DNA of 64,000 nt from Yoonia ponticola (GCF_014199395.1 NZ_JACIJM010000006.1:124001-188000), one strand, 5' to 3'; counted from the stretch's first letter, positions 6,975 to 17,576 are shown. The notes: generated from the letters alone by a model not told the origin. Numbers and translations are program-made.

Positions 6975-8755
6975 TCCGCACACCGCTGCGCCCGCTTGCC
7001 CGTATCCTTCAAGCCCGTGATCGTGGCGAAGACACCAAGGCAATCGAAAAAGAGAACATTCGTCTGCGTCACGAAGAAATGGCGGACCAAGCACGTATGC
7101 GTGCCGAAGGTCGCCTTCTCGTGCTTGGCGCTGCGTTTTTCGTCGCTTTCTTAACCATTGGAATGCGCATGGGGGCGCTTGCAGGCACCGTCGCAGAAGA
7201 GCCGCGCGCAGTTGCAAATGGCAACCCGATCATCGGTCAACGGTCGGATATCGTGGACCGTAACGGGCGGATCATGGCGACGAACCTTGATACATTCAGC
7301 CTCTATGCGCACCCGCAAGAAATGGTTGATCCGACAAATGCGGCGACGCAACTTGCGGGGATTTTCCCAGAACTCGATGCAAATGAACTGCTCGAAGACT
7401 TCACTGGTACGCGGAAATTCCTATGGATTCGCAGGCAGTTAAGCCCCGAGCAAATGCAAAAGGTTCACGACATCGGCTCGCCGGGTTTGCTGTTCGGTCC
7501 GCGTGAAATGCGGCTTTATCCAAACGGCCCCATCGCGTCACACATCCTTGGTGGCGCATCTTATGGCCGCGAAGGGGTGGCCAGCGCCGAGGTGATCGGC
7601 GTGGCTGGCGTTGAGCGTCAGTTCGACAATTTCCTGCGTGATCCGGCCAGCGAAGGCGCACCGCTCGAATTGTCCCTCGATCTGACCGTGCAAGCCGCGA
7701 CCGAAGAAGTATTATCCGGCGGCATGGCGCTGATGAATGCCAAAGGTGCGGCGTCCGTTTTGATGGACGTACACACTGGCGAAATCATCGCGATGGCGTC
7801 CTTGCCAGACTTCGATCCGAACAATCGCCCCCAAGTTTTGCTGACAGGCGACCAGTCCGACAGCCCGCTGTTCAACCGTGCGGTGCAGGGGGTCTATGAG
7901 CTGGGCTCGACCTTCAAAATCTTCGCAATCGCACAGGCGATGGAGCTCGGCTTGCTGAACGCCGACACCATGATCGACACCAAAGGGCCGCTGACATGGG
8001 GCCGTTTCCGTATCCGCGATTTCAGCAATTACGGCGATACATTGTCCGCGACTGACATCATCGTCAAATCCTCGAACATCGGCACGGCGCGGATCGCCAT
8101 GCAGATCGGTGGGGCGCGTCAACGCGACTTTCTCGGGCAGCTTGGTTTCCTCGAAGCCACGCCCGTCGAGATGATCGAAGCGCCATCTGGCGCGCCGCTT
8201 TTGCCGCGCCAGTGGTCGGAAATCTCAACAATGACAATCTCTTACGGGCACGGCATATCGACGTCACCGCTGCACCTTGCGGCTGGCTATGCATCGTTGT
8301 TGAACGGTGGCACGCGCGTCGAACCTACGCTTCTTCGTCAACACCAGCCACAAAGCGGCGAACGAATCGTCAGTGAACGGGTCTCGCGGTCATCACGTGA
8401 AATGTTGCGCGCAGTGGTCGAACGCGGCACCGCGTCTTTCGGTGAAGTGGACGGGTATAATGTCGGCGGTAAAACCGGCACCGCTGATAAACCACGTGAA
8501 AACGGCGGCGGTTATTACGACGACAAGGTGATTTCGACTTTCGCCAGCGTCTTTCCCGCCGATAACCCGCAATATGTGCTGATCGTCACGCTGGACGAAC
8601 CTTCTGAGAACTCCAGCGATAAACCGCGCCGCACTGCAGGTTGGACCGCCGTACCTGTCGCCGCTGAAATGATCCGTCGCGTCGCACCGCTGCTTGGTCT
8701 GCGGCCAGAGATTGAAACCCTTGAACCCGTTGGTGTAACACTGACCTCAAATTAG
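6971..8755 (+). CDS. ftsI: Peptidoglycan transpeptidase FtsI (PBP3)
   Basis: Septal class B penicillin-binding protein that crosslinks new peptidoglycan at the division site. Of 594 residues, one membrane anchor lies at about 48-70. The periplasmic transpeptidase domain carries STFK (313-316, catalytic serine), SSN (367-369) and KTGT (501-504). The spacing and length are normal. Its start overlaps the ftsL stop (ATGA), and murE follows after 15 bp. Confidence 0.96.
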   Translation: MIRTPLRPLARILQARDRGEDTKAIEKENIRLRHEEMADQARMRAEGRLLVLGAAFFVAFLTIGMRMGALAGTVAEEPRAVANGNPIIGQRSDIVDRNGRIMATNLDTFSLYAHPQEMVDPTNAATQLAGIFPELDANELLEDFTGTRKFLWIRRQLSPEQMQKVHDIGSPGLLFGPREMRLYPNGPIASHILGGASYGREGVASAEVIGVAGVERQFDNFLRDPASEGAPLELSLDLTVQAATEEVLSGGMALMNAKGAASVLMDVHTGEIIAMASLPDFDPNNRPQVLLTGDQSDSPLFNRAVQGVYELGSTFKIFAIAQAMELGLLNADTMIDTKGPLTWGRFRIRDFSNYGDTLSATDIIVKSSNIGTARIAMQIGGARQRDFLGQLGFLEATPVEMIEAPSGAPLLPRQWSEISTMTISYGHGISTSPLHLAAGYASLLNGGTRVEPTLLRQHQPQSGERIVSERVSRSSREMLRAVVERGTASFGEVDGYNVGGKTGTADKPRENGGGYYDDKVISTFASVFPADNPQYVLIVTLDEPSENSSDKPRRTAGWTAVPVAAEMIRRVAPLLGLRPEIETLEPVGVTLTSN

Positions 8756-8770
8756 AACTGGGGTTCAGTT

Positions 8771-10279
8771 ATGGGCAGTCAACAAGATCAGGTGTCATCG
8801 CTATCACGTTTGGGGCTGCGTGCCGCGGGCGGGCGCGAGGCCAATATCACTGGGCTTTGCGTCGATAGTCGCGATGTGTCGCAAGGCGTATTATTCGCGG
8901 CATTGCCCGGTGCAAAAATCCACGGCGGGACCTTTATCGCAAAGGCAATCGCTGACGGTGCAACTGCCATTTTGACCGATCAGCAGGGCGCTGCAATCGC
9001 CGCCGACGCGCTATCAAAATCCGATGTCGCTTTGATCGTCGCTCAAGATCCGCGCCAAACGCTGGCTCAAACCGCGTCGCTTTGGTTCGGACCGCATCCT
9101 GCGAATGTGGTGGCTGTGACGGGCACCAATGGCAAGACGTCCGTGTCCACATTCTGTCGCCAAATCTGGGAAATCATGGGCTGCGCTGCCGTGAACCTTG
9201 GCACGACTGGGGTTGAGGGCGCGTGGAACTACCCGCTGCACCACACGACCCCTGAACCGATCACATTGCACCGCGTTTTGGCCGAAGCGACGCGTCAGGG
9301 AATCACCCACACCGCGATGGAAGCATCGTCGCATGGGCTGGATCAACGTCGCTTGGACGGGGTGATGTTGTCGGCTGCGGGCTTTACCAATTTCACGCAA
9401 GACCACCTAGATTATCACGAAACATTCGAAGCTTATTTCGACGCCAAAATGGGTCTGTTCACACGGGTTCTCGGCGAAGATGGCGTGGCTGTTGTTAACC
9501 TTGATGATCCGCGTGGCGAAGAAGTGGCGAGCATCTGCCTGTCGCGCGGCCAAGAGGTGATCGGCGTCGGACGTCACGCAGACGCACAACTGCAACTGAC
9601 CGGACAACGCTTTGATTCCGTTGGACAAGACGTGTTGTTCAAGTGGCAGGGCACACGCTACCAAACCCGCCTCGATCTGATCGGCGGCTTCCAAGCCGAG
9701 AACGTTTTGCTGGCCGCTGGACTGTGCATCGCGTCGGGGTCAGAGCCCCATGACGTCATCGACGCTCTACAAGAATTAACCACGGTACGTGGCCGGATGG
9801 AACTCGCCGCGACCCGCGATAATGGTGCTGCGGTCTTCGTCGATTACGCCCATACACCCGACGCCGTAGCAACCGCGCTCAAGGCGATGCGCCCGCATGT
9901 GATGGGTCGGATCGTGGTGATCGTGGGGGCAGGCGGCGACCGCGACACGTCCAAACGTCCGCTCATGGGGGACGCCGCCGCGCAACACGCTGACGTTGTA
10001 ATCGTGACCGACGACAACCCCCGTTCCGAAGACCCCGGAAGCATCCGCGCCGCTGTCATGGCCGGTGCGTTGAACGGCATCGGAACACCGTCCGTCACCG
10101 AAATTGGCGACCGCGCCGAAGCCATCCTGCGCGGCGTTGATTCGCTTGCACCGGGGGACGCATTATTAATCGCAGGTAAAGGCCACGAAAGCGGCCAAAC
10201 CGTCGGCGACACCGTGCTGCCGTTTGATGATGTCGAACAAGCCAGCGTCGCTGTCGCCGCACTTGAGGGCCGGATATGA
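8771..10279 (+). CDS. murE: UDP-MurNAc-tripeptide ligase MurE (meso-DAP adding)
   Basis: Cytosolic ATP-dependent ligase adding the third stem-peptide residue. Of 502 residues, the Walker-type VTGTNGKTS is at about 116-124. TDDNPRSEDP contains the DNPR motif that reads meso-diaminopimelate, so the organism should have DAP-type peptidoglycan. The final four bases overlap murF (ATGA), which indicates translational coupling. Confidence 0.96.
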   Translation: MGSQQDQVSSLSRLGLRAAGGREANITGLCVDSRDVSQGVLFAALPGAKIHGGTFIAKAIADGATAILTDQQGAAIAADALSKSDVALIVAQDPRQTLAQTASLWFGPHPANVVAVTGTNGKTSVSTFCRQIWEIMGCAAVNLGTTGVEGAWNYPLHHTTPEPITLHRVLAEATRQGITHTAMEASSHGLDQRRLDGVMLSAAGFTNFTQDHLDYHETFEAYFDAKMGLFTRVLGEDGVAVVNLDDPRGEEVASICLSRGQEVIGVGRHADAQLQLTGQRFDSVGQDVLFKWQGTRYQTRLDLIGGFQAENVLLAAGLCIASGSEPHDVIDALQELTTVRGRMELAATRDNGAAVFVDYAHTPDAVATALKAMRPHVMGRIVVIVGAGGDRDTSKRPLMGDAAAQHADVVIVTDDNPRSEDPGSIRAAVMAGALNGIGTPSVTEIGDRAEAILRGVDSLAPGDALLIAGKGHESGQTVGDTVLPFDDVEQASVAVAALEGRI

Positions 10280-11697
10280 CCTTATGGACCTCTGCCGACG
10301 CGGTCGCTGCCACTAACGGTAAAACCACCTGCGATTGGGTGGTCACGGGCGTCTCAATTGACACCCGCACGATCCAAGTTGGCGACCTTTTTGTGGCGCT
10401 GACCGATGTGCGCGACGGGCATGATTTCGTGGCAATGGCGCTGGAAAAAGGCGCCGCCGCGGCGCTTGTGTCGCGCAGACCTGAGGGTTTGCCAGAAGAC
10501 GCGCCGCTATTGATCGTGCCAGATGTTCTGGTCGCCTTGGAACAGCTCGGCGCCGCTGCGCGTGCCAGAACCAACGCTCGTGTGATTGGCATCACCGGCT
10601 CTGTCGGGAAAACATCAACCAAAGAAATGATGCGTAGCGTGTTGGAAATGCAGGGAAAAACCCATGCGTCCATCGCATCTTACAACAACCATTGGGGCGT
10701 GCCGTTAACCTTGGCACGGATGCCTGCTGACACCGAATATGCGATCATTGAGATCGGGATGAGCAATCCTGGCGAAATTGCACCGCTCGCCAAACTCGCC
10801 AAACCGCACGTCGCAATGATCACGACCGTCGCACCCGCGCATCTCGAAGCATTCAACGACCTTGCCGGCATCACAGCCGAAAAAGCGTCGATCATGGACG
10901 GCTTGGAAACTGGCGGCATTGCGGTGCTGAACGGCGACATAGATACCGCCTCTGTCTTGCGCGACCACTTGGGCGATACCACGCCGATCTGGTTTGGACA
11001 CGCCGACGGAAATGACTGGAAAATCAAAGACGTGCGCATCACGCCTGACGCGACTGTCATCCAAACGCACGGCGCGGGCGAAGACTACCTATTCAAGCTC
11101 GCCGTTCCGGGACGCCATTTTGCGATGAATGCCGTGGGCGTGTTGGCAGCTGTTCAGGCGTTGGGCGCTGACCCCGTGCGTGCAGCGCTTGATATCTTCC
11201 AGTGGTTGCCGCCAGCGGGGCGCGGAACACGCGAAGTGCTTGTGATTGATGGCGGCATTGACGACGGCACAATCGATTTGATCGACGATGCATTTAATGC
11301 AAATCCGACGTCCATGGCCGCCTCGTTAGAGGTGTTATCCGCCGTGCAACCCATTGATGATATTGGACGAATTGGCAAGGGGCGGCGCGTCGCGGTGCTG
11401 GGGGATATGCTGGAATTGGGAGCTGACGAGGTGGCCACGCACCGTGATCTCAGCCGCAATGAACATCTGCAAAAAGTAGACGTCGTGCACTGCGCTGGTC
11501 CGCGCATGAAACACCTTTGGGACGCGCTGCCCGACAATCAACGCGGCATGTGGCGCGAGACCGCCGAAGAGCTTGCGGCCCTTGCAAACAAGATGATTGA
11601 CGCAGGCGATGTGGTGCTTGTGAAGGGCTCAAAAGGCAGCAAGGTCAGCCTAGTCGTTGACGCGATACGCAAACTGGGGCATCGGCATGCTCTCTAG
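10276..11697 (+). CDS. murF: UDP-MurNAc-pentapeptide synthetase MurF
   Basis: Adds D-Ala-D-Ala to the UDP-MurNAc tripeptide, the last cytosolic step of precursor synthesis. The 473-residue protein shows the P-loop GITGSVGKTSTKEMM at about 105-119 and the Mur-ligase pattern NDAFNANPTSM further on (here DDAFNANPTSM). It starts within the murE stop (4-bp overlap); mraY follows after 27 bp. Confidence 0.96.
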   Translation: MTLWTSADAVAATNGKTTCDWVVTGVSIDTRTIQVGDLFVALTDVRDGHDFVAMALEKGAAAALVSRRPEGLPEDAPLLIVPDVLVALEQLGAAARARTNARVIGITGSVGKTSTKEMMRSVLEMQGKTHASIASYNNHWGVPLTLARMPADTEYAIIEIGMSNPGEIAPLAKLAKPHVAMITTVAPAHLEAFNDLAGITAEKASIMDGLETGGIAVLNGDIDTASVLRDHLGDTTPIWFGHADGNDWKIKDVRITPDATVIQTHGAGEDYLFKLAVPGRHFAMNAVGVLAAVQALGADPVRAALDIFQWLPPAGRGTREVLVIDGGIDDGTIDLIDDAFNANPTSMAASLEVLSAVQPIDDIGRIGKGRRVAVLGDMLELGADEVATHRDLSRNEHLQKVDVVHCAGPRMKHLWDALPDNQRGMWRETAEELAALANKMIDAGDVVLVKGSKGSKVSLVVDAIRKLGHRHAL

Positions 11698-11724
11698 GAA
11701 ACCGGTCACAAAGGACTTGTGTAC

Positions 11725-12807
11725 ATGTTATATTGGCTAACGGCGCTGTCCGATGGTGGCGACTTTTTCAACCTGTTTCGCTACATCACTTTCCGCGCTG
11801 GCGGTGCGTTTCTGACGGCGCTGACCTTTGGTTTCCTGTTTGGTTTGCCACTGATCAACGTGCTGCGCAGACGGCAAGGCAAAGGACAACCTATCCGCGA
11901 AGACGGGCCTGAAGGACATTTTGCCAAAGCGGGCACACCGACGATGGGCGGACTGCTGATCGTGGGCGCGCTTACCACGTCCACGTTGCTCTGGGCGCGG
12001 TTGGATAACCCCTACGTCTGGATGGTCCTGTTCGTGACGTTGTCCTATGCGGCGATTGGTTTCGCAGACGATTACGCCAAAGTGTCCAAGCAGAACACTG
12101 CAGGCGTTTCTGGTCGTGTGCGGTTAGGGCTTGGCTTTATTATTGCAGCAATGGCAGGGCTTTGGGCCGCGTATTTCCATCCTGCGGATCTGACAAATCA
12201 ACTCGCGGTTCCGATTTTCAAAGACGTTTTGTTCAACCTGTCGTTCATGTTTGTGCCATTCTCGGTGATCGTGATCGTGGGTGCAGCAAACGCTGTGAAC
12301 CTGACAGACGGGCTGGACGGCTTGGCGATTATGCCGGTTATGATCGCGGCTGGTACGTTCGGTATTATCGCCTATTTCGTCGGTCGCGTCGATTTCTCGG
12401 AAAGCTTAGGGTTGCATTATGTGCCTGACTCTGGCGAGATTTTGATCTTTGCGGCGGGGCTTATTGGCGGCGGTTTGGGCTTCCTTTGGTACAACGCGCC
12501 ACCTGCTGCCGTGTTCATGGGCGACACCGGATCGCTGGCGCTTGGTGGCGCATTGGGCGCGATTGCTGTGGCGACGAAACACGAGATCGTTTTGGCGATT
12601 GTCGGCGGCTTGTTTGTCGTCGAGGCGCTGTCGGTGATCATTCAGGTGTTCTACTTTAAGGCGACAGGCAAGCGCGTGTTCCTGATGGCACCGATCCACC
12701 ACCACTACGAGAAAAAAGGCTGGGCAGAATCAACAATTGTGATCCGGTTCTGGATCATTTCATTGATCCTCGCGATGATTGGTCTTGCGACGTTGAAGGT
12801 CCGCTAA
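11725..12807 (+). CDS. mraY: Phospho-MurNAc-pentapeptide transferase MraY
   Basis: Integral membrane enzyme that moves phospho-MurNAc-pentapeptide onto undecaprenyl phosphate to form lipid I. The 360-residue protein has about ten hydrophobic segments and the conserved acidic loops FADDYAKV and [10 protein letters not shown], plus [13 protein letters not shown] near the end. ATG 11725 is preferred over GTG 11719 because AAGGAC at 11711-11716 is well spaced and [10 protein letters not shown] is the typical start. The next gene in the pathway is 182 bp away behind a hairpin and a repeat block. Confidence 0.95.
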   Translation: MLYWLTALSDGGDFFNLFRYITFRAGGAFLTALTFGFLFGLPLINVLRRRQGKGQPIREDGPEGHFAKAGTPTMGGLLIVGALTTSTLLWARLDNPYVWMVLFVTLSYAAIGFADDYAKVSKQNTAGVSGRVRLGLGFIIAAMAGLWAAYFHPADLTNQLAVPIFKDVLFNLSFMFVPFSVIVIVGAANAVNLTDGLDGLAIMPVMIAAGTFGIIAYFVGRVDFSESLGLHYVPDSGEILIFAAGLIGGGLGFLWYNAPPAAVFMGDTGSLALGGALGAIAVATKHEIVLAIVGGLFVVEALSVIIQVFYFKATGKRVFLMAPIHHHYEKKGWAESTIVIRFWIISLILAMIGLATLKVR

Positions 12808-12820
12808 AGACTGCAAAAGC

Positions 12821-12846
12821 GTTAACGCGGGATAAGCCGCGTTAAC
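12821..12846. repeat. Perfect 10-bp inverted repeat after mraY
   Basis: GTTAACGCGG (12821-12830) and CCGCGTTAAC (12837-12846) flank a 6-nt loop 14 bp after the mraY stop. No T run follows (CTTTGGG), so it is not a classical terminator; it could still pause polymerase or protect the mRNA end. Confidence 0.6.
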
Positions 12847-12886
12847 CTTTGGGCGGAATTTTACCCATTTTCGAAAGTCACAAGCC

Positions 12887-12936
12887 GTGCACAAGGCGTG
12901 CACAACCCGTGCACAACCCGTGCACCGCCCTTGCAC
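12887..12936. repeat. Five GTGCAC-type hexamers at an exact 11-bp period
   Basis: GTGCAC starts at 12887, 12898, 12909 and 12920, and TTGCAC at 12931. The spacer is AAGGC, AACCC, AACCC and CGCCC. The hexamer is itself a palindrome and the period is about one helical turn, so all copies face the same side of the helix. It sits 53-103 bp before the murD start, where a promoter or operator would be expected. Confidence 0.7.
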
Positions 12937-12989
12937 CTCGTGGCCGTTTGGTGGCACGACGTTCAGACAACAAGATTTAGGGGTGCAAC

Positions 12990-14393
12990 ATGATTCCAGT
13001 ACAAGGGTTTCGCGGCCAAAAGGTCGCTGTTTTGGGCCTTGGTCGATCCGGAAAAACCGCCGCATTGGCGTTGCGCGCCGGTGGCGCAGAACCGATCGTT
13101 TGGGATGACGGCCAGCCAGCACGTGACGCCGCCCATGACGAAGGTTTCGATGTCGTTGACTTGACTAAATCGGTCGCGTTTGACGGTGTCTCGGCCTTGA
13201 TCGTCAGCCCCGGCATTCCGCATTTGTACCCGAAACCACACCCCGTGATTTCCGCCGCATGGGACGCTGGCGTGCCTGTGGACAATGATATCGGCTTGTT
13301 TTTTCGGTCATTCGCGACCTCTGAGTGGGACGGTTTTGACACTGCGCCGCGCGTGATCGCGATTACCGGATCGAACGGAAAATCGACGACGTCTGCTTTG
13401 GTTCACCATATTTTGGTCGAAAACGGGCGGTCTGCGCAGCTTGCCGGGAATATCGGGCGGGGCGTTTTGGACATTGATCCGCCGTCCGATGGTGACATTG
13501 TCGTGCTGGAATTGTCGTCATACCAGACCGATTTGGCGCGTGCGTTGACGCCGGATATCGCGGTATTAACCAACCTTAGCCCTGACCATCTGGACCGTCA
13601 TGCGGGGCCGGGCGGGTATTTTGCTGCCAAACGTCGACTGTTCGCAGAAGGTGGACCGGACCGTGCGGTGATCGGCGTGGACGAGGACGAAGGGCGCTAT
13701 TTGGCGAACCAATTGGCGGACCATTTGGCTGATGATCGGGTGATCCGCGTGTCGTCTGGTCAGAAATTGGACCAAGGCGGTTGGACCGTTTTCGCGAAAA
13801 AAGGGTTCTTGTCAGAGTATCGCAAGGGCCGTCAGGTGGCCTCTGTCGATCTACGTGAGGTTGCAGGATTACCGGGCGCGCATAACCATCAGAATGCCTG
13901 CGCGGCCTACGCCGCTTGCCGGACATTGGGGTTAAGTCCAAAGGGGATCGAGGCCGCGATGCGGACTTATCCGGGGTTGCCGCATCGCAGCCAAGTGATC
14001 GCACAGGTCGGCGGCGTGACCTATGTGAACGATAGTAAAGCGACCAATGTTGATAGCGCTGCCAAAGCGTTAGCCGCGTTCCCGAAGGTGCGTTGGATTT
14101 GCGGGGGCTTGCAAAAAGAAGGCGGCTTGGCCGGATTGCATGCGTCGTTGGATCATGTGGTTCGCGCCTATGTTATCGGCCGCGAGGCGGATGCATTTGC
14201 GCGTGATTTGCCAGGTGTTGATGCCGCAATTTGCACAACGATGCAGGCCGCAGTTGCAGCGGCCGTCGCGGATGCGTTGCCCGGTGAAGTTGTGCTGTTG
14301 GCGCCTGCTGCCGCGTCGTTTGATCAATACGATAACTTCGAGCAGCGTGGCGATGATTTCACCGCGCAGGTCAAGACCGCTTTAGCGGTTTAA
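12990..14393 (+). CDS. murD: UDP-MurNAc-L-alanine:D-glutamate ligase MurD
   Basis: Cytosolic Mur ligase that adds D-glutamate. The 467-residue protein begins with the Rossmann-like [14 protein letters not shown] and has the P-loop ITGSNGKST at about 125-133, then HNHQNACAA and [17 protein letters not shown] before the ATG is a good ribosome site. The gene is separated from mraY by 182 bp and is the last plus-strand gene before a pair of opposite-strand genes; its 3' end overlaps the first of them by 12 bp, tail to tail. Confidence 0.96.
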   Translation: MIPVQGFRGQKVAVLGLGRSGKTAALALRAGGAEPIVWDDGQPARDAAHDEGFDVVDLTKSVAFDGVSALIVSPGIPHLYPKPHPVISAAWDAGVPVDNDIGLFFRSFATSEWDGFDTAPRVIAITGSNGKSTTSALVHHILVENGRSAQLAGNIGRGVLDIDPPSDGDIVVLELSSYQTDLARALTPDIAVLTNLSPDHLDRHAGPGGYFAAKRRLFAEGGPDRAVIGVDEDEGRYLANQLADHLADDRVIRVSSGQKLDQGGWTVFAKKGFLSEYRKGRQVASVDLREVAGLPGAHNHQNACAAYAACRTLGLSPKGIEAAMRTYPGLPHRSQVIAQVGGVTYVNDSKATNVDSAAKALAAFPKVRWICGGLQKEGGLAGLHASLDHVVRAYVIGREADAFARDLPGVDAAICTTMQAAVAAAVADALPGEVVLLAPAAASFDQYDNFEQRGDDFTAQVKTALAV

Positions 14394-15038
14394 TAGGGTT
14401 GTGAAGCTGCCGCTTGAGACGGCTTGCGGATGGACCACGCCGATGACGCAGGTGATTTGCGGGATGTCGGCGAGTTGTGCGATGGCTAGGCGGTGAAACC
14501 CTTGGTTGCCGAATAGCGGTGCGCCGTTGCGGTCGATGTGCACGAGGATACCTGTGCGGGCGTTTGCCGTTTCGGACAGCGGCGCGGGCAGGGCGCCTGC
14601 CGATTTGGTTTTGTCCCACAGATCGTCGAGGCGGGCGTAGCGGGCGACGAGATCCGCTTTGGTCCGGCAGGCGTCGTATTTACCCTGTGATGCGATTTTT
14701 TCAAACCCGTAGGTCATGGCTCGGGTTTGGTCCCAAGGGGTGCCGTCGTGAAAATGCTTCAAACAAGATTGAAATTTTAAGGATGATCGGAACGGGCGGG
14801 TCGCAAGGTCCCAATCGCCGTCTAGGATTTGGCCGGTTTGCCAGTGTCCGATCCGCATGTTGTCGTTTTTCGCGCGGTGGTAACGGTTCGTTAACTCCGA
14901 GGGTGTAAATGTGATGCGCGTGTTGGGCCGTGGCGCGTCGGGGCCGTGGCGTAGACGATTTGCAACACTGCGGACGCCGGAATGAACCAGCGCTGTGTGC
15001 CATGCGCGTGTGATCAGGTCCGACGCGGCGTGGCTCAT
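14382..15038 (-). CDS. Uncharacterised protein, possible ParB/Srx-like fold
   Basis: No function recognised. The 218-residue protein has no membrane segments or signal peptide. Its C-terminal third ([18 protein letters not shown], then [17 protein letters not shown]) resembles the pattern of ParB-N/sulfiredoxin-like domains, in which an I-x-R-x-G strand is followed by a GxHRLAIA helix; this is a visual resemblance only. A central [15 protein letters not shown] segment looks conserved in style. It starts within the stop of the upstream oxidoreductase gene (ATGA overlap), so the two form an operon inserted against the direction of the dcw cluster. Confidence 0.75.
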   Translation of the reverse strand: MSHAASDLITRAWHTALVHSGVRSVANRLRHGPDAPRPNTRITFTPSELTNRYHRAKNDNMRIGHWQTGQILDGDWDLATRPFRSSLKFQSCLKHFHDGTPWDQTRAMTYGFEKIASQGKYDACRTKADLVARYARLDDLWDKTKSAGALPAPLSETANARTGILVHIDRNGAPLFGNQGFHRLAIAQLADIPQITCVIGVVHPQAVSSGSFTTLLNR

Positions 15039-16222
15039 TTATGCGCGGCCTTGATTGCTTGCCCCGCTGCCCAGCCGGATGACCATGCCCATTGGAAATT
15101 GTAACCGCCGAGCCAGCCCGTGACGTCGACCGCCTCGCCGATGAAATAAAGACCGGGCACGGATTTTACGCCCATGGTTTTGGAGGAAAGCGCGTCTGTA
15201 TTGACGCCGCCAAGCGTGACTTCGGCGGTGCGATACCCTTCGGAACCGGAGGGCAGCAGATCCCACGACGCGAGGTCGGCACAAATGGCTTGCAGGCGTA
15301 CATCGCTGTGGTCGGCGATGTTGCCGTGCAGCGCGAATTCGTCTTTGATATAGTCGATCAAACGCGCGGGCAGGTGCTGTGACATGATAGTCGTCAGCGC
15401 CTTTTTCGGGGATGTCGTGCGGGCGCTGCGCAGTTTGTCGTAAAGGTCAGCGGTGGGGATCAGGTTGACGGTGATCGCATCGCCTTCGGTCCAGTAACTA
15501 GAGGCTTGCAGGATCGCAGGGCCGGACAATCCACGGTGGGTGAACAGCAGCGCCTCTGAAAATGTTGTATCGTTTGTCGTGACATTTGAAGGGGTTGCGA
15601 CGCCCGCCAGCAGTTTGAACCTGTCGTCGCTAAAGGTCAGCGGCACCAGACCGGGGCGCGGCGTGATCACATCGACGTCGAATTGCGCAGCGATTTGATA
15701 GGCGAGGCCAGTTGCCCCCATTTTCGGGATGGATTTGCCGCCAGTCGCCACAATTAGGTTCGTCGCGGTCACGGCGGTCTCTGTGCCGTCGCGGGTCAGG
15801 GTCGCGATGAAATGTGTGCCATCATGTGCGATATCACTGATGGATGTGTTCAGCATCAGCTGTGCGCCAGCCTTGTCCATTTCGGCGCGCAGCATGGCGA
15901 CGACGTCTTTGGCGGTATCGTCGCAAAACAATTGGCCCAGCGTTTTCTCGTGCCATGCGATTTTGTAATCCGATACCAGATTGATGAAATCCCACTGCGT
16001 GTACCGCTTGAGCGCGGATTTCGCGAAATGTCGGTTCTGGCTGATAAATTGTGCGGGTGTGGTGCCGATATTGGTGAAATTACAGCGCCCACCGCCGGAA
16101 ATACGAATTTTTTCGCCAGCAGCTTTAGCGTGGTCGATAATGACAACGCCGGGACCGGAATGAGCGGCAGCCATCATGCCAGCGGCACCTGCGCCAAGGA
16201 TAAGTGTTTGGATATGCATCAT
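15035..16222 (-). CDS. BaiN/HI0933-type FAD-dependent oxidoreductase
   Basis: Flavoprotein of the HI0933/YhiN family with unknown physiological substrate. The ADP-binding LGAGAAGMMAA is at residues 8-18, AAGEKIRISGGGRCNFTN is the family signature, and YNFQWAWSSGWAAGQA closes the protein. ATG 16222 or 16219 is preferred; the frame continues 63 codons further but without family-like sequence. The protein is about 395 residues. It is divergent from ftsW, sharing a 187-bp intergenic region. Confidence 0.85.
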   Translation of the reverse strand: MMHIQTLILGAGAAGMMAAAHSGPGVVIIDHAKAAGEKIRISGGGRCNFTNIGTTPAQFISQNRHFAKSALKRYTQWDFINLVSDYKIAWHEKTLGQLFCDDTAKDVVAMLRAEMDKAGAQLMLNTSISDIAHDGTHFIATLTRDGTETAVTATNLIVATGGKSIPKMGATGLAYQIAAQFDVDVITPRPGLVPLTFSDDRFKLLAGVATPSNVTTNDTTFSEALLFTHRGLSGPAILQASSYWTEGDAITVNLIPTADLYDKLRSARTTSPKKALTTIMSQHLPARLIDYIKDEFALHGNIADHSDVRLQAICADLASWDLLPSGSEGYRTAEVTLGGVNTDALSSKTMGVKSVPGLYFIGEAVDVTGWLGGYNFQWAWSSGWAAGQAIKAAHK

Positions 16223-16409
16223 CAGTGGGTGGCCTGAAACGGGCGGCAGTTCAAGAGGCAGCGGGCGTATGAGTTGTTTTGGCGAAATGAAGTTGGGGGG
16301 CGTGGCCAAAAAGGGCGTTATTTTTAGTGGCATGATGTGTCTGATCGGGTTATGGTCGCAAAATATAGACCCGCAAAAGCGGGCGCAGAGGCAGTAAGAG
16401 CGGTGATCC

Positions 16410-17576
16410 ATGACGGAAATGGTCTATGGCACGGTCCCGGTTCGCACCGGAGACCCTATTCTTCCACGTTGGTGGCGCACGATCGATCGGTGGACGATGT
16501 CGTGTATTTTGATCCTGTTCGGGATTGGATTGATGCTAGGGCTGGCGTCTTCGCCGCCTTTGGCAGCCAAAAACGGGCTTGATCCGTTCCATTATGTGTC
16601 GCGTCAGGCAGTCTTTGGCGGCATGGCGATGTTTGTGATGGTGGGCGTCTCGATGATGCCGCCGCAACTGGTACGTCGCTGGGCCGTTGTTGGTTTCGCG
16701 CTGTCCTTTGTGGCCTTGGCGTTGCTGCCCGTGCTGGGAACCGACTTTGGTAAAGGTGCTGTGCGCTGGTATTCCTTGGGGTTCGCATCCGTGCAGCCGT
16801 CCGAATTTTTGAAGCCCGGCTTTGTCGTTGTTGCCGCATGGATGCTGGCCGCAGGACAGGCGGTTGGTGGCCCACCGGGCAAGATGTATTCGTTCGGATT
16901 GACTGTGATTATCTGCACATTCCTCGCGTTGCAGCCTGACTTTGGCCAAGCGTGTCTGGTTTTGTTCTCATGGGGTGTCATGTATTTTGTCGGCGGCGCG
17001 CCGATGTTTTTGCTGCTGGGCCTCGCCGGAATTGTCGTTGCTGCGGGCACATTTGCGTATGCAAATTCAGAGCACTTTGCCCGTCGGATTGATGGTTTTC
17101 TGTCGCCTGACGTGGACCCGACAACCCAGCTTGGCTATGCCACGAATGCTATCCGTGAAGGTGGTTTCTTTGGCGTAGGTGTGGGCGAAGGTCAGGTGAA
17201 ATGGTCGCTGCCCGATGCGCATACCGACTTTATTATTGCTGTGGCCGCCGAGGAATACGGGCTGATTTGCGTCGCTGTGATCCTAGCACTTTATGCGACA
17301 ATCGTTGTCCGGTCGTTGACCCGTTTGATGAAAGAACGTGATCCGTTTATTCGTCTTGCTGGGACCGGTTTGGCGTGTGCCTTTGGCGTGCAGGCGATGA
17401 TTAACATGGGTGTGGCCGTGCGTCTGTTGCCTGCTAAGGGCATGACGTTGCCGTTTGTATCTTACGGCGGCTCTTCCTTGATTGCGGGGGGCATTGCTGT
17501 GGGCATGTTGCTTGCATTTACGCGGTCACGTCCGCAGGGCGAATTGGCTGATATGTTGGGCCGGAGGCAAGGTTAA
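16410..17576 (+). CDS. ftsW: Septal peptidoglycan glycosyltransferase FtsW
   Basis: SEDS-family membrane polymerase that works with FtsI to polymerise lipid II at the septum. The 388-residue protein has about ten membrane segments; conserved stretches include [17 protein letters not shown] (catalytic aspartate of the SEDS motif) and [11 protein letters not shown]. The ATG at 16410 is used; ATG 16419 is an alternative. The stop overlaps the murG start by one base (TAATG). Confidence 0.95.
   Translation: MTEMVYGTVPVRTGDPILPRWWRTIDRWTMSCILILFGIGLMLGLASSPPLAAKNGLDPFHYVSRQAVFGGMAMFVMVGVSMMPPQLVRRWAVVGFALSFVALALLPVLGTDFGKGAVRWYSLGFASVQPSEFLKPGFVVVAAWMLAAGQAVGGPPGKMYSFGLTVIICTFLALQPDFGQACLVLFSWGVMYFVGGAPMFLLLGLAGIVVAAGTFAYANSEHFARRIDGFLSPDVDPTTQLGYATNAIREGGFFGVGVGEGQVKWSLPDAHTDFIIAVAAEEYGLICVAVILALYATIVVRSLTRLMKERDPFIRLAGTGLACAFGVQAMINMGVAVRLLPAKGMTLPFVSYGGSSLIAGGIAVGMLLAFTRSRPQGELADMLGRRQG

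Noticed and set aside
12887-12936. CRISPR interpretation of the GTGCAC repeats
   Set aside because: Repeat units of 6 bp with 5-bp spacers are far too short, and no cas gene is present.
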